In this document: in pieces, positions 18,583 to 27,053 of the stretch
Numbering within the stretch: the first letter of the stretch is position 1
Layout: the number at the start of each line of letters is the position of its first letter
Assembly (NCBI RefSeq): GCF_001650735.1
Contig: NZ_LXVY01000034.1
Coordinates: 248,001-312,000, forward strand
DNA: 64,000 nucleotides
Direction of reading: 5' to 3'
Origin: Sphingomonas sp. TDK1
GTDB taxonomy: Bacteria; Pseudomonadota; Alphaproteobacteria; Sphingomonadales; Sphingomonadaceae
Program-made: the position numbers and the translations under genes
The notes under the pieces: model-generated
What the model was told of the DNA's origin: nothing
The model's database searches: none
Seen by the model: only the letters and a program-made list of their open reading frames with translations

Positions 18583-21383
18583 GCGCCGGGAACAAACTCA
18601 AGCAGTTACACGAGGCCGGCCAGGCAGTCTGGCTCGACTTCGTCGATCGCAGCTTCCTGCGCGAGGGGGGGCTGCGCAAGCTCATCGAACAGGACGGTTT
18701 GACCGGCGTTACCTCGAACCCCTCCATCTTCGAGAAGGCCATGGGCCACGGCGCGGCGTATGACGAAGGCTTTGAGGGCTTCCTCGGTACCGGCGACGCG
18801 AGCGTGCAGGACGTGTATGAAAGCCAGGCCATCGCCGACATCAAGGCGGCGGCTGCCGACCTGCGGCCGGTGTACGACCGGCTCGGCGGCCGCGACGGCT
18901 ATGTCAGCCTGGAAGTATCCCCTTATCTTGCCAACGGCACCCAGACGACGATCGAGGAGGGCCGTCGGCTCTGGGCGCATGTCAATGAGCCCAACCTCAT
19001 GGTGAAGGTCCCCGGCACCGAAGCGGGCGCCCCCGCCATCCGGCAGCTGATCGAAGACGGGATCAACATCAACGTCACGCTGCTGTTTTCGCAGGAAAGC
19101 TATCAGGCGGTCGCCGAAGCCTATCTGGGTGGGCTGGAAGCGCGTGTCGCCCGCGGCGAGCCGATCGATCGGATCGCGAGTGTGGCCAGCTTCTTCGTCA
19201 GCCGCATCGACATCCAGATCGACAAGAAGATCGATGCACGCGTTTCCGCGGGAGACCCTGAAAGCGCGGCGCTCAAGGCGCTGCGCGGCAAGGTCGCCAT
19301 CGCCAACGCGAAGTTGGCTTATGCCTGGTATCTTGAGCTGATAGCCAGCCCGCGCTGGCAGGCGCTCGCCGCCAAGGGCGCGATGGCTCAGCGGCTGCTT
19401 TGGGCCTCGACCGGCGTAAAGGACCCTGCATATCCGGACACGCTCTATGTCGACACGCTGATCGGGCCGGATACGGTCAACACCATGCCACCCAAAACCA
19501 TGGATGCGTATCGCGACCATGGTACCGTCGCGGACACCCTCACCGATGACCTGGACGCGGCACGCCACGTGCTCGCCGAAGCCGACCGGTTGGGTCTCGG
19601 CCTGGAGGAGGTGACCCGCGCACTGGTACGGGACGGCGTGCAACAGTTTGGCGATGCCGCCGATGCGTTGCTGGGGGCTGTCGCGGCGAAGCGTACCGCG
19701 CATCTCGGCAAGCGACTGAACAGCTTCGATGCTCAACTCCCGGAGGCACTGGCGAAACCCGTCGAGCAGCGGATCGAAACGGCGCGCGCCGATGCTTGGT
19801 CGCGGCGCCTCTGGCAGCACGATGCGACCCTGTGGACGGGCAAGGACGAAGCCAAGTGGCTTGGTTGGCTGGCTGCCGCCCGGGGCGAGCAGGTTGACAT
19901 GGCGACGCTCCAGCAACTGGGCGAGAAGGCCAAGGCCTTCCCCGATATGGTGTTGCTGGGCATGGGTGGATCGAGCCTCGGACCCGAAGTGCTCGCGCTG
20001 ATCCTCGGCAATGCAGCCGGCAGCCCGAAGCTGCATGTCCTCGACACGACCGACCCTGGCCAGATCGCTGCCGTGGAGTCGCAGATCGACGCCACACAAA
20101 CGCTGTTCATTGTCTCGTCCAAGTCGGGGTCGACGCTCGAACCCGAACTGCTCCGCGCCTATTTCTTCGCAGCAAGCGGGCAGAAAGGCGCGCACTTCGT
20201 CGCCGTGACCGATCCCGGATCGAAGCTGGAAGCGACCGCTGCGTCCGATAGCTTCCTCGCAACCTTCCCCGGCGACCCGGCAATCGGCGGGCGATATTCG
20301 GTGCTGTCGGTCTTTGGTATGGTGCCAGCCGCCGCCATGGGCCTCGATGTCCCCGCCTTTTTCGACGCGATCGCGCCGATGGTCTATGCATGCGGCGCGG
20401 ATGTACCACCGGCCGCCAATCCCGGGATACGATTGGGGATCCTGCTTGGCGAGGCTGCTCATGCCGGCCGCGACAAGGTGACGATTCTCGCCGCGCCTCC
20501 CCTCGCCCCCTTGGGCGCATGGTTGGAGCAGTTGCTGGCGGAATCGACCGGCAAGCAGGGCAAGGGCATCGTTCCTGTCGACCTGGAGCCGCTGGGCGCG
20601 CCGGATAGCTATGGCGAGGATCGCCTGTTCGTGCAGTTCGCGCTCGCCGGAGACCAGGCGGCGGACGATGCGGCTACGCTCGATGCCCTCGCCGCTGCCG
20701 GCCATCCGGTCGTGCGGATCACGCTGGATACGCCGCAGCTTATAGGACAGGAATTCGTCCGCTGGGAAGTCGCCACGGCAATCGCCGGCGCCGTCATCGG
20801 TATCGATCCGTTCGATCAGCCGGATGTCGAAGATGCGAAGGTAGCCACCCGCAAACTGGTGGATGCCTATGAAGCGTCGGGGGCGCTCGATCCCGAACAG
20901 CCTATTGCCGAAAATGCCGACTTCGCACTGTATGCCGCCAAGGGGCAGTCGCTCTCCGGCAGCCCTGCGAGCCTCCTTCGCGATCATTTCGCGGCGCTGG
21001 TTCCGGGCGATTATGCCGGCTTCCTCGCCTATATCGAGCGCGACGAGGCCGATGCCGCGGCGCTGACCGCAATGCGGGTCTCCGTGCGCGAGGCGACGCG
21101 CGCTGCTACCGTCGTCGGCTTTGGCCCGCGCTTTCTCCACTCGACCGGGCAGGCCTATAAGGGCGGACCGAACAGCGGCGTGTTCCTCACGATCACCCGC
21201 GATCCGGACCCGGACCTTGCGGTCCCCGGCCGCAAGGCGAGCTTCGGCACCGTTCAGATCGCGCAGGCACGCGGCGATACCGATGTTCTGGCCGAACGCG
21301 GACGTCGCGTGCTGCGTGTCCACTTGAAGCGCGGCGGCGGGGGAATAGAAGCGCTGGTATCGGCCGTACGCGCGGCTCTCTGA
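18579..21383 (+). CDS. tal-pgi: Bifunctional transaldolase / glucose-6-phosphate isomerase fusion
   Basis: 934 aa. Residues of about 1-365 are transaldolase: GLTGVTSNPSIFEKA, and NLMVKVPGTEAG with the Schiff-base Lys at 143. Residues of about 385-930 are phosphoglucose isomerase: LLGMGGSSLGPEVL, SSKSGSTLEPELL and the end region HSTGQAYKGGPNSGVFL. Such fusions are known in some proteobacteria and other bacteria. Both active-site regions look intact, so one chain should link pentose-phosphate rearrangement with fructose-6-P/glucose-6-P exchange. The start is GTG, overlapping the tkt stop (GTGA). No separate pgi is in the window. Confidence 0.94.
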   Translation: MSAGNKLKQLHEAGQAVWLDFVDRSFLREGGLRKLIEQDGLTGVTSNPSIFEKAMGHGAAYDEGFEGFLGTGDASVQDVYESQAIADIKAAAADLRPVYDRLGGRDGYVSLEVSPYLANGTQTTIEEGRRLWAHVNEPNLMVKVPGTEAGAPAIRQLIEDGININVTLLFSQESYQAVAEAYLGGLEARVARGEPIDRIASVASFFVSRIDIQIDKKIDARVSAGDPESAALKALRGKVAIANAKLAYAWYLELIASPRWQALAAKGAMAQRLLWASTGVKDPAYPDTLYVDTLIGPDTVNTMPPKTMDAYRDHGTVADTLTDDLDAARHVLAEADRLGLGLEEVTRALVRDGVQQFGDAADALLGAVAAKRTAHLGKRLNSFDAQLPEALAKPVEQRIETARADAWSRRLWQHDATLWTGKDEAKWLGWLAAARGEQVDMATLQQLGEKAKAFPDMVLLGMGGSSLGPEVLALILGNAAGSPKLHVLDTTDPGQIAAVESQIDATQTLFIVSSKSGSTLEPELLRAYFFAASGQKGAHFVAVTDPGSKLEATAASDSFLATFPGDPAIGGRYSVLSVFGMVPAAAMGLDVPAFFDAIAPMVYACGADVPPAANPGIRLGILLGEAAHAGRDKVTILAAPPLAPLGAWLEQLLAESTGKQGKGIVPVDLEPLGAPDSYGEDRLFVQFALAGDQAADDAATLDALAAAGHPVVRITLDTPQLIGQEFVRWEVATAIAGAVIGIDPFDQPDVEDAKVATRKLVDAYEASGALDPEQPIAENADFALYAAKGQSLSGSPASLLRDHFAALVPGDYAGFLAYIERDEADAAALTAMRVSVREATRAATVVGFGPRFLHSTGQAYKGGPNSGVFLTITRDPDPDLAVPGRKASFGTVQIAQARGDTDVLAERGRRVLRVHLKRGGGGIEALVSAVRAAL

Positions 21384-21407
21384 ATTTAGCGAAAAGGAAT
21401 ATACCGG

Positions 21408-22394
21408 ATGCGTCTTGCGATGATCGGCCTCGGCCGCATGGGTGCGGGGATCGGGCGCCGACTGATGGAACACGGCCATGAGATCGTGGCCTATGACCGC
21501 AGTAGCGAAGCCGTCGAAGCGATCGCCAAGGACGGCGCCACTGCCGCCACTTCATTGGAAGATGTGGTCGCCAAGATGACGGCACCGCGCATCTTCTGGG
21601 TGATGCTGCCCGCCGGTGACCCGACCGAGAGCACCGTAGAGGCGCTGATGGCAGCAGCTGAACCGGGCGATATCATCATCGACGGCGGCAACAGCTTCTA
21701 CAAGGACGACATCCGCCGCGCGAAGACGGCAGCCGCACGCCAGCTCCATTATGTGGACGTGGGCACCTCGGGCGGTGTGTGGGGGCTTCGGCGGGGCTTC
21801 TGCATGATGATCGGCGGCGAGAAGGAAGCGGTCGACCTGCTCGATCCGATCTTCGATGCGCTGGCGCCGGGTCTCGGCACGATCCCGCGTACGGTCGAGC
21901 GTGGCGACCGCGAAGGGTATGATCCGCGTGCCGAAAAGGGCTATATCCATTGCGGCCCCGCCGGTTCGGGGCATTTCGTGAAGATGGTTCATAACGGCAT
22001 CGAATACGGCCTGATGCAGGCCTATGCCGAAGGCTTTGACGTGCTGAAGAGCAAGGCATCCGACAAGCTGCCCGAGGAGGAACGCTTCGACCTCAACCTG
22101 ACCGACATCGCCGAAGTCTGGCGTCGCGGATCGGTCATCTCCTCGTGGCTGCTCGACCTGTCGGCGCAGGCGCTGGCCAAGGACGGAACGCTGGACGGCT
22201 ATAGCGGCAAGGTGGCAGATTCCGGCGAAGGCCGCTGGACGATCGACGCGGCGATGGAAGAGGCCGTGCCTGTCTATGTCCTCTCCGCTGCGCTGTTCGC
22301 CCGTTATCGCAGTCGGGTAGAGAATACTTTCGGCGACAAGCTGCTCTCCGCCATGCGCTTCGGCTTTGGCGGACATGTCGAGATGCCGCAATGA
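21408..22394 (+). CDS. gnd: 6-phosphogluconate dehydrogenase, decarboxylating (short form)
   Basis: 328 aa, much shorter than the roughly 470-residue classical enzyme, and of the YqeC/GndA-like short class. The nucleotide-binding loop is MIGLGRMGAGIGRRL. Substrate-site stretches are IIIDGGNSFYKDDIRR, GTSGGVWGLRRGFCMMIGG and HFVKMVHNGIEYGLMQAYAEG (catalytic Lys). Short forms often prefer NAD; that is family knowledge, not shown here. It makes ribulose-5-phosphate. A ribosome-binding AAAGGAA lies ahead of the ATG, 24 bases after tal-pgi. Confidence 0.93.
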   Translation: MRLAMIGLGRMGAGIGRRLMEHGHEIVAYDRSSEAVEAIAKDGATAATSLEDVVAKMTAPRIFWVMLPAGDPTESTVEALMAAAEPGDIIIDGGNSFYKDDIRRAKTAAARQLHYVDVGTSGGVWGLRRGFCMMIGGEKEAVDLLDPIFDALAPGLGTIPRTVERGDREGYDPRAEKGYIHCGPAGSGHFVKMVHNGIEYGLMQAYAEGFDVLKSKASDKLPEEERFDLNLTDIAEVWRRGSVISSWLLDLSAQALAKDGTLDGYSGKVADSGEGRWTIDAAMEEAVPVYVLSAALFARYRSRVENTFGDKLLSAMRFGFGGHVEMPQ

Positions 22395-23830
22395 ACGACG
22401 CGCCGCCGGCTCCCGCCGCGACGCTGGTCATCTTCGGGGCGATGGGCGATCTCGCCAGTCGCCTGTTGATGCCGGCGCTTGTCCATCTCGAGCGCGACGG
22501 GTTGCTGGACAGCGCGACGACACTGCTCGGCATCAGCCATGGCAAAGGCGATGACGATGCCCTGCGCGAGAAGCTGAAAAGCTTCGTCGAACCGGGCACG
22601 GATGGGGACGCCTGGGAGCGCTGGGCGCCCCGCATCGCGTATCTGCAGGGCGATTTCACCGATGATGCGCTCTATAGGGAGCTGAAACAGCGGCTTGCCG
22701 GCAACGCCATTTTCTACCTCGCCACCGCACCCGCGTTTTTCGGACCGATCGGCGAGAAGCTGGGGAGCATCGGCTTGCTCGACGAAACCGACGGCTTTCG
22801 ACGCCTAGTCGTCGAAAAGCCGTTCGGCACCGATCTGGCGTCTGCACAGGCGCTGAATGCGCGCCTGCTCGAGCACGCGCAAGAGGCGCAGGTCTACCGG
22901 ATCGACCATTTTCTCGGCAAGGAAACGGTGCAGAACATCACCGTTGCGCGGTTCGGCAATGCGTTGACCGAAGCGGTTTGGAACAACCGCTATGTCGACC
23001 ATGTGGAGATCACGGCGGCCGAAACCGTCGCAGTGGGAAACCGGGGCAAGTTCTACGACGAGACCGGAGCGCTCCGAGACATGGTGCCGAACCACCTGTT
23101 TCAGCTGCTCGCACTCGTGGCGATGGAACCGCCGAACAGCTTCGATGCCGAGGCGGTCCGTTCCGAAAAGGCCAAAGTCATCGCTGCGGTCGCGCCGATC
23201 CAGCCAGAGGACGCCGTACGCGGACGCTATCTGGCGGGCGAGGCCGGCGGCCAGGCCGTGCCCGCCTATGCGGACACGCCCGATGTCGCGCCGGACAGCC
23301 ACACCGAAACCTTCGTCGCGCTGAAGGTCGCAGTGGAGACGTGGCGCTGGCACGGGGTCCCCTTCTACCTCCGCACCGGCAAGGCGATGGCCGCCCGCGA
23401 CACCGAGATCGTGATCCATTTCCGCGAGGTGCCGCCCACCCTGTTCCGCAACACGCCGAATACGGAGCTTCCGCCCAATCGGCTGATCCTCCAGATCCAG
23501 CCGGGCGAGGCGCTCACGATGGAAATGGCGGTCAAGCTGCCCGGGCCGCTGGTCAAGATGGTGCCGGCCAGCCTTACCTTCACCTATGCTGACGCGTTCG
23601 ACCTGGGCCATCGGACCGGGTACGAGACGCTGCTCTATGACGTGCTGATCGGCGACCAGAGCCTGTTCCAGCGTGCCGACCAGATCGAGGGCGGCTGGCG
23701 GGCGGTGCAGCCCCTGCTCGACGCTTGGCGCTCGGGGTCGCCGGACGACTATCCTGCCGGCAGCACCGGCCCTCAATCCGCCGACGCGCTGCTCGCGCGG
23801 GACGGGCGCAGCTGGCACGAGATAGCATGA
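22391..23830 (+). CDS. zwf: Glucose-6-phosphate 1-dehydrogenase
   Basis: 479 aa, standard for Zwf. It shows the nucleotide-binding start IFGAMGDLASRLLMPAL, VVEKPFGTDLASA, the catalytic YRIDHFLGKETVQNI and NHLFQLLALVAMEPP. The usual G-A-S-G-DLA loop reads GAMGDLAS here. It oxidises glucose-6-phosphate to the lactone, feeding the Entner-Doudoroff or oxidative pentose-phosphate route. It starts by ATGA overlap with gnd and ends by ATGA overlap with the HAD gene, so all three are translationally coupled. Confidence 0.94.
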   Translation: MNDAPPAPAATLVIFGAMGDLASRLLMPALVHLERDGLLDSATTLLGISHGKGDDDALREKLKSFVEPGTDGDAWERWAPRIAYLQGDFTDDALYRELKQRLAGNAIFYLATAPAFFGPIGEKLGSIGLLDETDGFRRLVVEKPFGTDLASAQALNARLLEHAQEAQVYRIDHFLGKETVQNITVARFGNALTEAVWNNRYVDHVEITAAETVAVGNRGKFYDETGALRDMVPNHLFQLLALVAMEPPNSFDAEAVRSEKAKVIAAVAPIQPEDAVRGRYLAGEAGGQAVPAYADTPDVAPDSHTETFVALKVAVETWRWHGVPFYLRTGKAMAARDTEIVIHFREVPPTLFRNTPNTELPPNRLILQIQPGEALTMEMAVKLPGPLVKMVPASLTFTYADAFDLGHRTGYETLLYDVLIGDQSLFQRADQIEGGWRAVQPLLDAWRSGSPDDYPAGSTGPQSADALLARDGRSWHEIA

Positions 23831-24645
23831 AACTGGGCCTTTTCCTTTCCGACATCGATGGCACGCTGGTGCGGCCTGACAAGAGCCTCGGCGAGCCGGT
23901 GGTGGCAGCGGTGCGGCGGCTGACCGCGGCGGGTGTCCCTGTGTCGCTGATCAGCGCCCGGCCACCTAGCGGTCTGTTGTGGATCGCACAGCGGCTGGGC
24001 CTCACTACGCCGGTCGGCGCTTTCAACGGTGGTACGATCGTGCGGGTCGATGGTGAGATCCTTTCCGCAACACACCTCGATCGGGATGTCGCCGCGCGGA
24101 CACTCGATCGCCTCGCCCGGCCGAACGTGATCCGCTGGCTCTTCGCCAAAGGCCAGTGGCATACCGACAAGCTGGACGATCATTACACCCCCCGGGAGCG
24201 GGTCGCCTCTGCGCAGGAACCGGTGGTGTGCAGCGATTTCGGCCCGCTGCTCGACGGCGCGGATAAGATCGTCGCCGTCTCCTCGGAGCATGCCATGCTC
24301 GCCGCGCTCGAAGCAGAGTTAGCGGACGAACTGGGCGAAACGGCGAACGTGGCGCGATCGCAGCCCTATTATCTCGACGTCACCGCCCCCGCCGCCAACA
24401 AGGGCGACGGCATCGCGGCACTCGCGCGGGCGATGGGCGTGCCTCTTGCGGAGGTCGCGGTGATCGGCGACCAGTATAACGACCTGCCGATGTTCGCGCG
24501 CGCGGGGCTGTCCATTGCGATGGGACAGGCGCCGGATGCGGTGCGGGCTGCCGCGACGAAGGTCACCGGATCCAACGAAGCGGACGGTGTCGCGCAGGCG
24601 ATCGAGACGATCCTGCTCCCGCTGCTCGGCGCGGAGGGCGATTAG
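23827..24645 (+). CDS. Cof-type HAD-superfamily hydrolase
   Basis: 272 aa. HAD motif I is LFLSDIDGTLVRPDK, motif II SLISARPPSG, motif III the Lys near APAANKGDGIAAL and motif IV IGDQYNDLPMFARA. The inserted cap of about 90 residues fits the C2b (Cof/SupH) class, which dephosphorylates sugar phosphates and related compounds. The ATG at 23827 overlaps the zwf stop. In many genomes this slot holds the 6-phosphogluconolactonase gene; this protein is not of that family. A sugar-phosphate role is inferred from position. Confidence 0.85.
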   Translation: MKLGLFLSDIDGTLVRPDKSLGEPVVAAVRRLTAAGVPVSLISARPPSGLLWIAQRLGLTTPVGAFNGGTIVRVDGEILSATHLDRDVAARTLDRLARPNVIRWLFAKGQWHTDKLDDHYTPRERVASAQEPVVCSDFGPLLDGADKIVAVSSEHAMLAALEAELADELGETANVARSQPYYLDVTAPAANKGDGIAALARAMGVPLAEVAVIGDQYNDLPMFARAGLSIAMGQAPDAVRAAATKVTGSNEADGVAQAIETILLPLLGAEGD

Positions 24646-25055
24646 CCCTCCACCACCTGCCCCGCCGGCGGCACGCGGACGATGAAATGGCCCTTCACCC
24701 CCTGCGGCCATTGCGCGAACGGCACGCGCCCATGGTCGCTCGCCACATAATGCGCGGCATAGTCGAGGATCGCGACGGCCGCGTCAGCGTCCGGCGCGAA
24801 GCGGCCGAGGACATAGCCGACCTTGTTCGGCGCGCGGAGATGTACGGCGCAATGTTCGGTGCAGGCGAACAGGCACGGCATCTGTTGGATTGCGACGCCC
24901 GCATAGCGCGGGTCGGCGTCGCGCGCGGCGACCAGTGCGTCGGCCAGCAGCGCGCCGCCGCGACGTCCCTCCTGGTTCTCGCGCGCATCCTTGCTGAAGC
25001 GGCAGGTGCTGCAAACGACGATGGCGGGCCCGTCTTCCACGGGGGTAAGCATCAT
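24642..25055 (-). CDS. DUF1636 ferredoxin-like metal-binding protein
   Basis: 137 aa from ATG 25055, with AAGGAG 6 bases upstream. It resembles the thioredoxin-like 2Fe-2S ferredoxin fold: VVCSTCRFSK gives two Cys and MPCLFACTEHCAVHL gives three more. DUF1636 proteins are often encoded with cobalamin or cobalt genes, and this one follows bluB on the same strand. It may carry a redox cluster or a metal for the pathway, but no activity is known to me. Its stop overlaps that of the HAD gene on the other strand. Confidence 0.78.
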   Translation of the reverse strand: MMLTPVEDGPAIVVCSTCRFSKDARENQEGRRGGALLADALVAARDADPRYAGVAIQQMPCLFACTEHCAVHLRAPNKVGYVLGRFAPDADAAVAILDYAAHYVASDHGRVPFAQWPQGVKGHFIVRVPPAGQVVEG

Positions 25056-25072
25056 GAGGGTCTCCTTGGAAA

Positions 25073-25666
25073 TCAGCGTTCGAACAACCGGTCGGCCAGG
25101 GGCTCGCGCGCCTGCCAGCCGTGGCGTTCCAGCTCGGGGGTTTCGGAAGCCTCGGCGGGATAGCCAAGGCAGAGCAGCGCAACCAGCGTCCAGTCTGCGG
25201 GGACGCCGAGCAGCCTCGTCACCGGCTCGGGTGCCAGGATCGACACCCAGCCGAGCCCGATTCCCCGTGCGCGCGCGGCAAGCCACATCGTATGGACGGC
25301 GGTTACGCAGGAATAGCGCAGCATCTCCGGCATCGTCGCGATCCCCAGCCCATGCCCGGCCTCGGGATGCTCGTCGCAGAACACGGCCAGCAATTCTGGC
25401 GCCTCGCGCAATCCGTGAAGCTTGAGCGCGCGATAGGCAGATTGCCGGTCCGTGCCCGCATAGCCTTCGGCGGCACGCATATTTTCGGCGTCGACATGTT
25501 CGATCAGGGCAGCGCGAATGGCTGCGGATCGCAGACGGACGAAACGCCACGGCTGGGCGTTGCCAACCGATGGCGCCAACGCAGCGGTCTCCAGCAGCGC
25601 CCGCATCGCATCCTCAGCGATCGGACGCGTCGCGAAGTGGCGCACGTCACGCCGCCAACGGAGCAA
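25073..25666 (-). CDS. bluB: 5,6-dimethylbenzimidazole synthase BluB (true N-terminus probably further upstream)
   Basis: 197 aa from TTG 25666. The flavin-destructase family is clear: RWRRDVRHFATRPI, APSVGNAQPWRFVRL, CVTAVHTMWLAARARGIGLGWVSIL. BluB breaks down reduced FMN with oxygen to make the lower ligand of B12. The frame stays open past 25666, and the codons back to 25717 read LNAPPAFDAAFLHGFDTLL, which looks like the family's usual N-terminal helix. At 25717 there is only a CTG, overlapping the cobO stop, with AGAAGGG upstream. No ATG, GTG or TTG lies in frame between 25667 and that point. Confidence 0.88.
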   Translation of the reverse strand: MLRWRRDVRHFATRPIAEDAMRALLETAALAPSVGNAQPWRFVRLRSAAIRAALIEHVDAENMRAAEGYAGTDRQSAYRALKLHGLREAPELLAVFCDEHPEAGHGLGIATMPEMLRYSCVTAVHTMWLAARARGIGLGWVSILAPEPVTRLLGVPADWTLVALLCLGYPAEASETPELERHGWQAREPLADRLFER

Positions 25667-25713
25667 CGTGTCGAAGCCGTGCAGAAAAGCGGCGTCGAAG
25701 GCGGGCGGCGCGT

Positions 25714-26316
25714 TCAGAACTCGATACCCTTCTGCGCCTTCACGCCGGATCGGAACGGATGCTTCACCTGCGTCATCTCGGTCACCAGGTCGGCTGCCTC
25801 GATCAACGCGTCGGGCGCGTTGCGGCCGGTGACGACGACGTGCTGCATCGCCGGGCGCGCGGCGAACACTTCCAGCACCTCGTCGAGCGGCAGATAGTCA
25901 TAGCGGAGCGCGATGTTGAGCTCGTCCGCGAGCACCATGTCATAGGCAGGATCGGCGATCATCCGCTTCACCTCCTCCCAAGCGGTCCGCGTCACGGCGA
26001 TGTCCCGGGCGCGGTCCTGCGTGTCCCAGGTAAAGCCTTCGCCCATCGGCTTGAACTCGACCTGCTCCGGAAAGGCATCGAATACCGCCTTCTCGCCGGT
26101 CATCATGGCGCCCTTGATGAACTGGACGACGCCGACCTTCATGCCATGGCCGATCGCGCGGACGACCATGCCCATGGCGGCGCTGCTCTTGCCCTTGCCC
26201 TTGCCGGTATGGACGATCAGCAGGCCCTTTTCCTCGGTCTTGCTCTCCATCATCGTGGCGCGGGCGGCCTGGATCTTGCGCATCTTCTCCGCATGCGCAG
26301 CGTCGTCGCGGGTCAT
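25714..26316 (-). CDS. cobO: Cob(I)yrinic acid a,c-diamide adenosyltransferase
   Basis: 200 aa, the expected size for CobO/BtuR. The P-loop-like motif is VHTGKGKGKSSAAMGM; other signatures are VVQFIKGAMMTGE, DMVLADELNIALRYDYL and VVVTGRNAPDALIEAADLV. It transfers adenosyl from ATP to Co(I), giving the coenzyme form needed by methylmalonyl-CoA mutase. The ATG at 26316 overlaps the cobF stop, with AAGGA upstream. The frame is open beyond, but that part does not look like CobO. Confidence 0.94.
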   Translation of the reverse strand: MTRDDAAHAEKMRKIQAARATMMESKTEEKGLLIVHTGKGKGKSSAAMGMVVRAIGHGMKVGVVQFIKGAMMTGEKAVFDAFPEQVEFKPMGEGFTWDTQDRARDIAVTRTAWEEVKRMIADPAYDMVLADELNIALRYDYLPLDEVLEVFAARPAMQHVVVTGRNAPDALIEAADLVTEMTQVKHPFRSGVKAQKGIEF

Positions 26317-27053
26317 TGGGAATCCTTTCGAAGCAGATAGACGTCCATGATCCAGCCATGGCGGGCGCGCAGGTCCGCGCGGGTAGCCAGGATGCGCGGG
26401 CCGGCCTCGGCCAGCGGGCCGTGATCGAGCGCCTGTTGCGGCATGCCGAGATAGGCGCCCCACCAAATGTGAAGCCCGCCGGGTTCGAGCATCTCGAACG
26501 CGCAGCCGCCGTCGAGCATCACTACGATCGTGTCGGCACCCGCGGGCCAGCCATGGGCGCGAAGCAAACGGCCGGTGGTTATCAGGACGGCGCCCGCCAG
26601 CGGATTGAGCGGGATCGCATGGGCGGCGGTGAGCAACTGGATGCTGGTGATGCCCGGCACCACCGACACGTCCATCCCGGGCAGCCGCGCCGCAATCCGC
26701 AACGTGCTGTCGTAGAGCGAGGGATCACCCCACACGAGCAGCGCGACCGTGCCGCCATCGGGAAGATGGGCGTCGATCGTCGAGCGCCAGGCAACCGCGA
26801 TGGCGTCATGCCAGTCCCGGACCGCCTGGAGATACCCTCCGGCCCCGGATCGCACCGGCATGTCGAACGCGACCATCGGCACGTCCCGCGTGAGCACGGC
26901 ATCACATACCCTGCGACGCAGGTCGGCGAGCTCGGCCGCATTGTCCTTGCGCGGCAACAGGATCAGGTCCGCCGCGTTCAGCACGCGCACGGCCTCGCCG
27001 GTCAGATGCGCGGGATCGCCCGTCCCGATACCGATCAGTTTGAGGCTGATCAT
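26313..27053 (-). CDS. cobF: Precorrin-6A synthase (deacetylating)
   Basis: 246 aa, a tetrapyrrole-methylase-fold protein. It opens LKLIGIGTGDPAHLTGEAV and has LVWGDPSLYDSTL and VVPGITSIQLLTAAH, the SAM-binding pattern of CobF. It methylates C-1 of precorrin-5 and releases acetate, a step specific to the aerobic pathway. ATGA-type overlaps link it to cobB upstream and cobO downstream. Confidence 0.92.
   Translation of the reverse strand: MISLKLIGIGTGDPAHLTGEAVRVLNAADLILLPRKDNAAELADLRRRVCDAVLTRDVPMVAFDMPVRSGAGGYLQAVRDWHDAIAVAWRSTIDAHLPDGGTVALLVWGDPSLYDSTLRIAARLPGMDVSVVPGITSIQLLTAAHAIPLNPLAGAVLITTGRLLRAHGWPAGADTIVVMLDGGCAFEMLEPGGLHIWWGAYLGMPQQALDHGPLAEAGPRILATRADLRARHGWIMDVYLLRKDSQ

Noticed and set aside
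18606..21479. 957-codon open frame on the minus strand opposite tal-pgi
   Set aside because: It covers a well-supported fusion gene, has no recognisable motif, and its length follows from codon bias.
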